Shown here in pieces: positions 1 through 6,358 of a stretch of DNA of 14,416 nucleotides. The notes beneath the pieces were generated by a model. It was not told the DNA's origin, searched no databases, and saw only the letters and a program-made list of their open reading frames with translations. Origin of the DNA: an uncultured Polyangiaceae bacterium (GTDB lineage: Bacteria > Myxococcota_A > Polyangia > Polyangiales > Houyiibacteriaceae). The stretch spans positions 1 to 14,416 of the forward strand of contig CAMYMX010000028.1 of assembly GCA_947259605.1 (NCBI GenBank), in the 5' to 3' direction. The position numbers were made by a program, and so were the translations under genes. How positions within the stretch are numbered: position 1 is the stretch's first letter; the number at the start of each line of letters is the position of its first letter.

Positions 1-379
1 AACCTTCGATTCGCAGAACAGGCTCGCCGGCATTCTCATCGGAGGTCGCGCCCCGGATTACGTCATGTTCGACGGCGAGGACTGCGTACGAGTCTCGGTC
101 TACGAGGACTCGGAGGCCGGAGAGCTCGTGCACAACATTGCGCCGATCATCGCCGCCCTGTGCGACGACGGTTGGCAGGCCGAGGAGCTATGCGATCCTG
201 ACGCCTGCGAAGGACAACCCTGCGGCTCTGATCCGCTACCGTCCGCGGGCAGCAATGGTGTGTTTGCTCCCCAGAGCTCCGGCTGCACAGCATCGAACGG
301 CTCGACCGGCACGTGGTCGGCGTGGATCGGCCTGATGCTTCTCGTGCTGGCGCGGCGATTCAGGCCGCGAGCCGCTTGA
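1..379 (+). CDS. C-terminal part of a MYXO-CTERM-like surface or secreted protein (5' truncated)
   Basis: The frame is open from the window edge (first full codon at base 2) to TGA at 377-379, giving 125 visible residues, so the start lies upstream. The tail has a Cys-rich linker (ELCDPDACEGQPCGSDP), then SSGCTASNGS, a hydrophobic stretch (WSAWIGLMLLVLA) and a final RRFRPRAA. This Cys, single membrane segment and Arg-cluster order is the layout of the MYXO-CTERM sorting tail known from Myxococcota, which is thought to be processed at the Cys by a myxosortase. The part before it (CVRVSVYEDSEAGELVHNIAPIIAAL) could be the last strand and C-terminal helix of a trypsin-like domain, but too little is visible to assign a function. 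The 3' end overlaps the convergent peroxiredoxin gene by 20 bp. I am confident of the coding frame, moderately confident of the sorting tail, and unsure of the protein's role. Confidence 0.75.
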   Translation, partial: TFDSQNRLAGILIGGRAPDYVMFDGEDCVRVSVYEDSEAGELVHNIAPIIAALCDDGWQAEELCDPDACEGQPCGSDPLPSAGSNGVFAPQSSGCTASNGSTGTWSAWIGLMLLVLARRFRPRAA

Positions 380-821
380 CCACCTCGAGTGCTTCTCGAA
401 CGTGCTTCTTCGCGTTGAGCTGCGAGTTGAAGACGTGCTGCACCTTGCCTTCGCGGTCGATCACATAGGTGACGCGCCCAGGGAGCAAGCCCATCGTTTT
501 GGGCACTCCGTAGGCTTTCTGCAGCGCTTTGTCGCGATCGCTGACCAACAGAAAGGGCAGACGGTGATGGGAGGCAAAGCTCTTGTGGCTCTCTTCGCTG
601 TCCTGGCTGACGCCGATGACCACTGCGCCCGCTTCGACGAAGTCCTCGAAGCTGTCGCGAAACGTACAGGCCTCCGCGGTGCATCCGGGGGTCTCGTCCT
701 TCGGGTAGAAGTATAGAACGACAGTCTTCTCGCCGCGGAACCGCGAGAGCGAGATCGCGTCGCCGTTCTGTGTGGTCTTCGTGAAGTCTGGCGCGTTCGC
801 ACCCACGTTGATCGTCGCCAT
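360..821 (-). CDS. bcp: Peroxiredoxin of the Bcp/PrxQ type (thiol peroxidase)
   Basis: The 153-residue protein has the usual length of the bacterioferritin-comigratory-protein family. These cytoplasmic peroxiredoxins reduce hydrogen peroxide and organic hydroperoxides using thioredoxin-type donors. The active-site segment YPKDETPGCTAEACTFRD carries Thr44 and the peroxidatic Cys47, with the resolving Cys52 five residues on as in two-Cys PrxQ enzymes. Arg116 in LPGRVTYVID is the likely conserved active-site Arg. The start ATG (819-821) is preceded by GGAGG (828-832 on this strand) at a good distance. It is a single-gene unit: its 3' end runs 20 bp into the end of the convergent upstream gene, and the oxygenase gene on the other side is divergent. 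Nothing links it functionally to its neighbours, although peroxide defence next to an iron oxygenase is compatible. Confidence 0.95.
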   Translation of the reverse strand: MATINVGANAPDFTKTTQNGDAISLSRFRGEKTVVLYFYPKDETPGCTAEACTFRDSFEDFVEAGAVVIGVSQDSEESHKSFASHHRLPFLLVSDRDKALQKAYGVPKTMGLLPGRVTYVIDREGKVQHVFNSQLNAKKHVREALEVVKRLAA

Positions 822-827
822 GGTCGG

Positions 828-832
828 CCTCC
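828..832 (-). promoter_or_regulatory. Ribosome binding site of the peroxiredoxin gene
   Basis: GGAGG lies six bases upstream of the ATG at 819-821. It supports this start over the longer reading frames on the same strand. Confidence 0.6.
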
Positions 833-1041
833 AGGCGGGAAACTAGCACCCGTGCACCGAACGCGCTGCCGCCCGATCCGACGAGCTCCCGGTTGGGGTC
901 CTCTTCGTCACGCCGCGCGTGGCAGTTGCGGTTTCTGTTTCCAGACTCGGACGAGCTCGACCGATATCGTTACGGAAACGCAGAGTATCCAGGCGCGCTC
1001 CTCCTGGTGCAGCCCAGGGGACCAGGGGCGCATATTTCCGC

Positions 1042-1069
1042 TTGAAAAAAGTGAAACACGTTCTATTTT
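1042..1069 (+). promoter_or_regulatory. Predicted sigma70-type promoter of the Rieske oxygenase gene, probably leaderless
   Basis: TTGAAA (1042-1047) and TATTTT (1064-1069) are separated by 16 bp. They match the -35 and -10 consensus at 5 and 4 of 6 positions. The predicted transcription start, about seven bases past the -10, falls on the ATG at 1076. There is no Shine-Dalgarno sequence in the 20 bases before that ATG (they end GCTCCC). Both facts point to a leaderless mRNA. The prediction is from sequence only. Confidence 0.5.
1052..1065 (+). promoter_or_regulatory. KstR-like palindromic operator, copy 1
   Basis: TGAAACACGTTCTA fits TNNAACNNGTTNNA, the operator consensus I recall for the mycobacterial TetR-family regulator KstR. 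It sits in the spacer of the predicted oxygenase promoter and overlaps the first two bases of the -10, a typical position for a repressor. The identical 14-mer lies upstream of the reductase gene on the other strand (3659-3672). The core GAAAC-AC-GTT also resembles operators of fatty-acid-responsive TetR proteins such as PsrA, so the ligand class is inferred. Confidence 0.65.
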
Positions 1070-1075
1070 GCTCCC

Positions 1076-2059
1076 ATGGACGACCGTTACTTCACCCCGC
1101 CGATTCCGAACGGTTGGTTCCAGGTCGCTTACTCCGACGAGATCAAGCCGGGAGACGTCAAGCCGCTGAAGTACTTCGGCGATGACCTGGTCATCTGGCG
1201 TTCGGAAGACGGCGAGCTCTCCGTGCTCGATGCATTTTGCCCTCACCTCGGTGCCCACCTCGGTCACGGTGGCAAGGTCAAGGGCGGCTCGATCGAATGT
1301 CCCTTCCACGCATGGCAGTTTGGGACCGACGGCCGCTGCACCGGGGTCCCCTACGCGGAGCACGTTCCGAGAAAAGCAAAGGTGGGCACTTGGCGCATCA
1401 AAGAGCTGGCGAACATGGTGCTGTGCTGGCATCACGCCGAAGGCGAGCCGCCAAACTTCGACTTGCCCGCCGAGATCCCCGAGTGGGGCACATCAGATGG
1501 CGTTCGCAATGAAGATTGGACGGAGTTCATCGAGCGACAGTGGACGATCCGAACCCGCAATCAGGAGATGGCGGAAAACGCGGTCGACTCGGCGCACTTC
1601 CACTACCTGCACGGGACGACTAACATGCCGCAGTCGGAGGCCTCGGTCGACGGCGCGATTCTACGCGTCTACTCGGGCGCTGGCATGGAGACTCCGCGCG
1701 GCACCGTGGATGGCTCGATCGAGAGCCTCAACTACGGGTTCGGGCTTGCGGTCGTTCGCTTCAAGGGGATCGTCGAAACTTTGAACGTCGCGACCATGAC
1801 ACCTATCGACGCTGATCACATTCACCTGCGCTTCAATTTCTCAGTCAAACAGACGTCCGGTGCGGAGGTGGCGCGCGGCGTGGGCAAGGCGTTCGTCGCC
1901 GAGGTAGCGCGACAACTCGAACAAGATATCCCGATCTGGGAAAACAAAGTTCAATATGAAAAGCCGCTCCTGTGCGATGGAGACGGGCCGATCGGCATCT
2001 TCCGGCGCTGGTGCACACAGTTCTATTCGTGGCCCAAAGACCAGCAGGCAGCCGAGTAG
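1076..2059 (+). CDS. Rieske non-heme iron oxygenase, Neverland/DAF-36- and KshA-like (putative steroid/sterol oxygenase)
   Basis: The 327-residue protein has an N-terminal Rieske [2Fe-2S] domain with Cys55-x-His57 (CPHLGAHLG) and Cys75-x2-His78 (CPFHAW). The catalytic domain supplies the mononuclear iron ligands His174 and His179, with the bridging Asp171 (NAVDSAHFHYLH), and probably Asp284 (EQDIPIWENK). The stretches CPHLGAHLGHGG, ECPFHAWQF and VPYAEHVP followed by a CWHHAEGEPP strand look like the cholesterol 7-desaturase family Neverland/DAF-36. The end, PLLCDGDGPI-x4-RRW-x2-QFY, matches 3-ketosteroid 9-alpha-hydroxylase KshA. Such enzymes use O2 and electrons from a flavin/[2Fe-2S] reductase to hydroxylate or desaturate steroids. 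The reductase encoded at 2586-3641 is the obvious partner. The start is the first ATG of the frame and has no Shine-Dalgarno. The Rieske oxygenase call is firm and the steroid substrate is inferred. The sterol C4-demethylating Rieske protein SdmA of methanotrophs is another possible relative. Confidence 0.93.
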   Translation: MDDRYFTPPIPNGWFQVAYSDEIKPGDVKPLKYFGDDLVIWRSEDGELSVLDAFCPHLGAHLGHGGKVKGGSIECPFHAWQFGTDGRCTGVPYAEHVPRKAKVGTWRIKELANMVLCWHHAEGEPPNFDLPAEIPEWGTSDGVRNEDWTEFIERQWTIRTRNQEMAENAVDSAHFHYLHGTTNMPQSEASVDGAILRVYSGAGMETPRGTVDGSIESLNYGFGLAVVRFKGIVETLNVATMTPIDADHIHLRFNFSVKQTSGAEVARGVGKAFVAEVARQLEQDIPIWENKVQYEKPLLCDGDGPIGIFRRWCTQFYSWPKDQQAAE

Positions 2060-2589
2060 TGCCTCGCTTCGAGCTCGAAGAGGTCGAGGCGGCATTTCGG
2101 CACTTCTGGTACACCGGGATGATTCGCGAGGATTGGAATGCCTGGGTCGACCTCTTCACCGAAGACGTGGTCTACGACGAGCGCGTTCTAGGTACCATGC
2201 ACGGACGCGAAGCCGTTCGGAGCTGGATCGTCCCGCTCATGGAGCAATACGGCGAAATTTACGGCGTCTACGACTGGCACATGGCCGACGCGAACGGTCG
2301 CGTCGTGTTTCGCATGAACAATCGCCGCGATCATCCGAGCGGGCACGGCATCTTGGATTTCCCGGGAATCACGGTTCTGCAGTACGCCGGCGACAACCAA
2401 TGGTCGTCGGAAGAAGATTACTGGGCCGAGAAGCTCGGCGTTCAGCAGTGGCAGGACTACCAAGACGCATTGAACCAGTACGACCCGGACCACCGGCAGA
2501 AGCGCACGCGGAACCACTGGGGGGACGGCCCGGACTGGACGATCGGCAAGGTCTCGTTTTGGGACTGGCCTGACCGGCAGCGCCCCTAG
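2059..2589 (+). CDS. SnoaL-like / NTF2-fold protein coupled to the oxygenase
   Basis: The most likely start is the GTG at 2059-2061, which shares its first base with the oxygenase stop (TAGTG), so translation is coupled. This gives 176 residues. A longer reading from 1972 would run back into the oxygenase gene. The N-terminal part (FRHFWYTGMIREDWNAWVDLFTEDVVYDERVLGTMHGREAVRSW, residues 13-56) has the pattern of SnoaL-like NTF2-fold domains: helix, W-x4-LFTEDVVY strand, and a GREAV turn. The fold is shared by ketosteroid isomerases, polyketide cyclases and small oxygenase subunits. I see no motif that fixes the reaction. The rest is rich in Trp, Asp and Tyr (WQDYQDALNQYDPD, FWDWPD). Co-translation with the oxygenase suggests it acts on the same substrate or binds that enzyme. 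Its stop overlaps that of the convergent reductase gene in a shared CTAG. Confidence 0.85.
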   Translation: MPRFELEEVEAAFRHFWYTGMIREDWNAWVDLFTEDVVYDERVLGTMHGREAVRSWIVPLMEQYGEIYGVYDWHMADANGRVVFRMNNRRDHPSGHGILDFPGITVLQYAGDNQWSSEEDYWAEKLGVQQWQDYQDALNQYDPDHRQKRTRNHWGDGPDWTIGKVSFWDWPDRQRP

Positions 2590-3641
2590 TATTCGGCGTC
2601 GAAGTCGATTTCGATGGGCTCTCTGCTCGCGGGTCGCGATTGGCAAGCTAGCACCCAGCCGCGTTCGATGTCGCTCGGCTCGAGCGCGTCGTGGGCGGCC
2701 ATCTTGACCTGGCCGCTCTTGAGCAAAGCCATGCAACAACCGCAGTAGCCGTCTTCACAAGACGAGGGCGGCTTGTGCCCAGCCTTGATTGCGGAGTCGA
2801 GGAGCGTCAAGCCCTTCTCGTAGGGCACCTCGAGGGATTGACCTTCCAGCACCATCTGGAACGACGCTGGAATCTCGTCGTCGGACTGCTCCGCAACGAC
2901 CTCGGCAGATTCATCTTTGCGGTCCGGATCGATCGGCGAAATGAAGCGCTCGAATTTGGTTTGACCTGGATCGATGTTGGAGGCCTTGAATGCCTCTTCG
3001 ACGGAGTCCATGTACCCCGTTGGGCCGCAGACGAAGAACTCGGCGTCTTCCCACCCTCGGAGCTGTTCGCAAATCTCTTCGACCGACATGAAACCGCTCG
3101 CGCTGTCGAGATGATGGACGACTTCCAAACGGTTCGGGAACTCGGCCAACCAAAGATCGATTTCGTCTTTGAAGATGATCGAGCGCTCGTCGCGGTTGGC
3201 GTAAATGAGCTTCACGCCGCGCTCGGTCGTCCGCAGAGCGGACTTCAAGATCGACAACACCGGAGTGACCCCGCTACCGCCGCCAAACAGGACGATGCCG
3301 TGATCTCCTTCGTGTGAGCGAATCAAGAAACGGCCTTCCGGCGGCTGGACGAGAATCGTGTCCCCCACGTGAAGGTTGTCATTGAACCAGTTGGAGATGC
3401 GGCCTTCGTCCACCCGCTTGACCGTCACCTTGGGCCAGGGGTCGGTCTCGGGCGCGCTCGAAAGGGAGTAGCAGCGCCGCAGCTGCATGCCGTTGTAGGG
3501 CACCTCGAAGGTCAGAAACTGGCCGGCGCGATACCGGAACTCCTCGCGCAGCGATTCAGGCACAGCGAAGACGAACGACCGAGTGTCGTGCGTTTCCTGA
3601 ATAATTCCTGCTACTTGAAGCTCATAAAAGTCCGCGGGCAT
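2586..3641 (-). CDS. Ferredoxin reductase with C-terminal [2Fe-2S] domain, KshB/PaaE-like (oxygenase electron donor)
   Basis: The 351-residue protein has three domains. An FAD-binding barrel carries RCYSLSSAP (Arg56, Tyr58, Ser59). An NAD(P)-binding domain carries GGGSGVTP (120-127) and CGPTGYM (205-211). A plant-type ferredoxin domain has ligands Cys295, Cys300, Cys303 and Cys333. An acidic linker (about 240-257) separates the last two. This FAD-NAD-ferredoxin order is that of KshB, PaaE and related reductases that pass electrons from NAD(P)H to Rieske oxygenases. The oxygenase at 1076-2059 is the likely acceptor. It is transcribed toward the SnoaL gene, with stops overlapping at 2586-2589. 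The ATG at 3639-3641 has GGAGG nine bases upstream. A promoter and an operator identical to the oxygenase's lie in front. The family call is firm; the pairing rests on context and the shared operator. Confidence 0.94.
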   Translation of the reverse strand: MPADFYELQVAGIIQETHDTRSFVFAVPESLREEFRYRAGQFLTFEVPYNGMQLRRCYSLSSAPETDPWPKVTVKRVDEGRISNWFNDNLHVGDTILVQPPEGRFLIRSHEGDHGIVLFGGGSGVTPVLSILKSALRTTERGVKLIYANRDERSIIFKDEIDLWLAEFPNRLEVVHHLDSASGFMSVEEICEQLRGWEDAEFFVCGPTGYMDSVEEAFKASNIDPGQTKFERFISPIDPDRKDESAEVVAEQSDDEIPASFQMVLEGQSLEVPYEKGLTLLDSAIKAGHKPPSSCEDGYCGCCMALLKSGQVKMAAHDALEPSDIERGWVLACQSRPASREPIEIDFDAEY

Positions 3642-3658
3642 CGGCAGAGGCCTCCAAC

Positions 3659-3672
3659 TAGAACGTGTTTCA
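3659..3672 (-). promoter_or_regulatory. KstR-like palindromic operator, copy 2
   Basis: On this strand it reads TGAAACACGTTCTA, identical to the site in front of the oxygenase. Here it is embedded in a longer perfect dyad, CTAGAA (3658-3663) and TTCTAG (3673-3678) around a 9-base centre. It overlaps the last base of the predicted -10 and covers the likely transcription start of the reductase gene. It lies 101-114 bp upstream of the divergent Hsp70-like gene, so it could affect that gene too, though nothing shows this. Confidence 0.65.
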
Positions 3673-3700
3673 TTCTAGGACCGCGAAGCCCTGCGGTCCA
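3672..3700 (-). promoter_or_regulatory. Predicted sigma70-type promoter of the reductase gene
   Basis: On the minus strand, TGGACC (3695-3700) and TAGAAT (3672-3677) are 17 bp apart and match consensus at 4 and 5 of 6 positions. The start would be near 3665, leaving a leader of about 24 nt that contains the GGAGG ribosome binding site at 3651-3655. Unlike the oxygenase mRNA, this one is not leaderless. Confidence 0.5.
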
Positions 3701-3772
3701 GCCCACGCGGTCACTGTGGCAGCGGGCCGCGGGATCACGTAGCCTGGTTATTCCGGAGAGGCCAATCCCCCT

Positions 3773-4978
3773 ATGGACCTCGATCAAATCAGACCCCAGC
3801 CCTCGGGGCGCCCGATACCCGTGCGCAGGAAGCAGACCGTAGGAATCGATCTTGGTACCACGAACACCGTGGTTGCCCGGAATTTCGAAGCTCTGTCGCT
3901 CGACAGTGGCGGCTACGTCATGCCGTCTGCCGTCGCGTTTCCGCCGAGCGGGGCAACGCTCGTCGGCCAGCCCGCCCGGCGCCGGCGCGCCATGGACCCG
4001 AAGAACACGATTTTGTCGGCCAAGCGCGTGATCGGCGCGCGCTGGCATTCCTCCTACACGGCGCAGTTTCGGGAGCACTATCCCTACGACATGCGTGAAA
4101 GCTCAGACGGTGGCATTGAGATCCAAACTCGCGCCGGCATCACTTCGCCCGTCGACGTAGGTGGCACGATCGTGAGCGGTCTCTGCCGGCTGACCAGGTG
4201 TCCAGTGCGCGGCGTCCACGCGGTCGTCACGGCCCCTGTGGGCTTTGATCAACGCCGCCGCGACGCGACAGCCGTTGCGGTGGCAAAAGCGCAGTTCGCC
4301 TCTGTCCAAGTCGTTGAAGAGCCGATCGCGACCGCGCTTGCATACCTCAATCGTAGCAGTTTGAAGTATGCGTTCGTGTACGACCTGGGCGGCGGCACCT
4401 TCGATGCAGCGGTGGTCGATTGCAGCAGCTATCCGTTTCGCGTCATTGGTCACGGTGGCGATCCTTACCTCGGCGGGGATGACGTAGACCGCACCATCGC
4501 GCTCTACGTGGCCGAGAGGACACTCGCACGAGACGGATGGGACCTGAGCAACGACGCCGTGACGTTCGATCGCCTCGTCAACGCATGCGAGCTGGCGAAG
4601 TGTGAGCTCAGCGAGTCGGAAGAGGCCGCCATCGCCATTCCGAGTGTCGATCCGGCCGCACCCGAGAGCTGCGGTATCATTCCGATTACGCGCGACGAAG
4701 TGCGACAGCTCACCCTGGATTTGGTCCGCTCCACGTTTGGCATCTGCGACGAAGTTCTCGCCCAGGCGAGCCTCAAAGCGCGCGACATGCAAGCCGTGTT
4801 TCTGGCCGGCGGCAGCACACGCCTTCCGGGTGTCGTCGAGTACATCGAATCGTACTTCGGCAAGCGCCCACGCTCGGATCTGGACCCGATGCAGGTCGTC
4901 GGGCTAGGCGCTAGCTTAGCTGCGGCGCGCCCGGCCGTCTCGGAGCTCCTCTCGATCCCTGCGCCTGAGCCCAGGTGA
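3773..4978 (+). CDS. Hsp70/actin-like ATPase consisting of the nucleotide-binding domain only
   Basis: The 401-residue protein carries the Hsp70 ATPase motifs: phosphate-1 GIDLGTTNT (24-32), the AYLNR-type hinge region after VVEEPIATALA (180-194), phosphate-2 VYDLGGGTFDAAVV (202-215), LGGDDVD (233-239) and the adenosine motif FLAGGSTRLPGV (343-354). It stops about 20 residues after the end of the ATPase domain. The 200-plus residue substrate-binding domain and lid of DnaK (about 640 residues) are absent, so it cannot bind peptides the way DnaK does. The frame ends in a normal TGA at 4976-4978, eight bases before the stop of the convergent MscS gene, leaving no room for a frameshifted C-terminus. 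ATG at 3773 is used, with GGAGAGG upstream. An N-terminal extension of about 20 residues precedes the first motif, so a GTG at codon 17 is an alternative. The role is unknown; it may be an ATP-driven switch or scaffold. Confidence 0.9.
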   Translation: MDLDQIRPQPSGRPIPVRRKQTVGIDLGTTNTVVARNFEALSLDSGGYVMPSAVAFPPSGATLVGQPARRRRAMDPKNTILSAKRVIGARWHSSYTAQFREHYPYDMRESSDGGIEIQTRAGITSPVDVGGTIVSGLCRLTRCPVRGVHAVVTAPVGFDQRRRDATAVAVAKAQFASVQVVEEPIATALAYLNRSSLKYAFVYDLGGGTFDAAVVDCSSYPFRVIGHGGDPYLGGDDVDRTIALYVAERTLARDGWDLSNDAVTFDRLVNACELAKCELSESEEAAIAIPSVDPAAPESCGIIPITRDEVRQLTLDLVRSTFGICDEVLAQASLKARDMQAVFLAGGSTRLPGVVEYIESYFGKRPRSDLDPMQVVGLGASLAAARPAVSELLSIPAPEPR

Positions 4979-4986
4979 GCGAATCG

Positions 4987-5814
4987 CTAGTTCGACAGTG
5001 CCTTGATGACGGCCTCATCGAGGTGCACGTCCTGCTGCGGGAACGGAATCCCGATGCCGGCCTCGTCGAGAGACAACTTGGCTGTCCGGACCGTCGCCTG
5101 CCAGACGTCCCAGTAGTCCTCTGTCTTGCACCAGACGCGGACCTGCCAGTCCACCGAGGACCCGCCAAGGCCTTTCAAGAACACCTGAGGCGCAGGGTCC
5201 TTGACCATGCCGGGCACGTGCGCAGCCGAAGCTTCGAGGGCTTTTCGCGTCGCGTCGATGCTGGCCGAGTACTCGGCACCCACATCCACGTCGACTCGGC
5301 GAACGTCATAGCCGGTGTAGTTGGTGATCGTGCTTCCGAAGACCGCGCCATTGGGGATGATCAGCTTCCGATTGTCGAGTGTGCGGAACTCGCAGGTGAA
5401 GAGATCGATGTGCTCGCACACGCCCGTGTCGTCGTTCACTTCGACGAAGTCTCCAACTTTGAAGGGTCGGAACACGAGCAGCATGATGCCCGCGGCAAAG
5501 TTGCCCAGTGTGCCCTGGAAAGCCAATCCCACCGCAAAGCCAGCAGCGGCCAACACGGCGGCGAAGCTGGCCGTTTGAATTCCAAAAACGCCCAAGCAAC
5601 CGAGAACGGCGCCAACGAGAATCAGGTAGCGCGCGAACTTCGCGAAGAAGCGCGTCAGGGTGGCGTCGAAGCTGCGCTTCTCGAGCCCTGCGCGGACGCC
5701 TCGCTCCGCCCAACTCGCCAGGACGAATGCAAAAAAGAGCGCCAGCAGGACGCCCAAGACCTTGGGGCCGTGCTCCATTAACAGATCGATGTACTTGCTG
5801 GTGTCAATGTCCAT
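4987..5814 (-). CDS. mscS: Small-conductance mechanosensitive channel, MscS family
   Basis: The 275-residue inner-membrane protein is close in length to E. coli MscS (286). Membrane helices lie at about 16-35, 58-78 and 83-115. The third is the pore helix, with the signature AAAGFAVGLAFQGTLGNFAAG (89-109) followed by VFRPFKVGDFVEV. The beta domain (RTLDNRKLIIPNG, 144-156) and the C-terminal GIPFPQQDVHL strand are also typical. MscS proteins form heptameric pores that release solutes on hypo-osmotic shock. The start ATG has GGAGA just upstream. The gene follows the TerB-like gene with a 25-bp gap on the same strand, so the two probably share a transcript. It ends eight bases from the stop of the convergent Hsp70-like gene. 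Confidence 0.95.
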   Translation of the reverse strand: MDIDTSKYIDLLMEHGPKVLGVLLALFFAFVLASWAERGVRAGLEKRSFDATLTRFFAKFARYLILVGAVLGCLGVFGIQTASFAAVLAAAGFAVGLAFQGTLGNFAAGIMLLVFRPFKVGDFVEVNDDTGVCEHIDLFTCEFRTLDNRKLIIPNGAVFGSTITNYTGYDVRRVDVDVGAEYSASIDATRKALEASAAHVPGMVKDPAPQVFLKGLGGSSVDWQVRVWCKTEDYWDVWQATVRTAKLSLDEAGIGIPFPQQDVHLDEAVIKALSN

Positions 5815-5839
5815 GATGTCTCCACTATTCGAACCGCGG

Positions 5840-6166
5840 TTAGCGCAGCAGTTGGTCGAGGATGACCAGGTTTTCGGCTTCTACGTCTCCGACGGAGCCG
5901 TCGGAGAGGATCATCGCCTTTGCTGCGTCTAGAAACAGTTGCCGGTGTTCTTTCGGGATGTCCCCGGGGTCGAGGTCGTCGGCGCGGGGTGGAACCTCGA
6001 GCCACTGCGCGACCTGCTGCTGCTCTTCTTCGTCCAGACCAAGTCGAATCACCATTTTGACGATGAACTCACGTTCTAGGTCGGTGATCTCGAGGTCGGC
6101 CCAGGCGAACGAGCAAACAAACCTCATGAGCTGAAGCCTGTCTTCCCTATTGAGCGTGTCCAACAT
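5840..6166 (-). CDS. TerB-like small helical protein
   Basis: This is a 108-residue all-helical protein without signal peptide or membrane segment. The N-terminal half (NREDRLQLMRFVCSFAWADLEITDLEREFIVKMVIRLGL) has the pattern of the TerB/tellurite-resistance-like fold: a hydrophobic helix with an AWAD-type turn, an acidic loop that may bind a divalent metal, then E-R-x-F-I-x-K. A second copy-like unit follows (FLDAAKAMILSDGSVGDVEAENLVILDQLL), again with a D-G-x-V-x-x-x-E loop. TerB-like proteins are often linked to membrane stress and metal-binding complexes, but most are uncharacterised. It lies first in a two-gene unit with the MscS channel, which hints at an envelope-stress role. The assignment rests on pattern recognition. 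Confidence 0.75.
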   Translation of the reverse strand: MLDTLNREDRLQLMRFVCSFAWADLEITDLEREFIVKMVIRLGLDEEEQQQVAQWLEVPPRADDLDPGDIPKEHRQLFLDAAKAMILSDGSVGDVEAENLVILDQLLR

Positions 6167-6358
6167 GCGCGGGACTCTACTCCGAGCGGCGCGGCAAGAC
6201 TAGCCTGAAGAAAGGGGCACAGTGACCAGCGTGAAACCAAAATGGCCCCTGCGGATCCGCCGAACTCCTGGGCTCTCCGGCGCACGGGGCCTCCTCGATG
6301 CAGATCGCCGCCGCAAGGAGCTACCGCGACCGTTGTTTTAGGCTATGGTGCGGCTCCC

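Noticed and set aside
100..849. 249-codon minus-strand open frame across the first two genes
   Set aside because: It is out of frame with the peroxiredoxin, which has an intact active site and ribosome binding site. The product is Arg/Ser-rich without motifs.
1972..2058. Upstream extension of the SnoaL-like gene into the oxygenase gene
   Set aside because: It would overlap the oxygenase gene by 88 bp and add an Arg-rich stretch unlike the fold. The GTG in TAGTG gives a coupled start.
1076..3641. Naming the oxygenase and reductase kshA and kshB
   Set aside because: The oxygenase looks at least as close to Neverland/DAF-36 as to KshA, and the substrate is unknown. A gene symbol would overstate the evidence.
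6242..6358. Upstream extension of the E2 gene to ATG 6242
   Set aside because: The 39 extra residues are low-complexity and precede the canonical start of the lipoyl domain.
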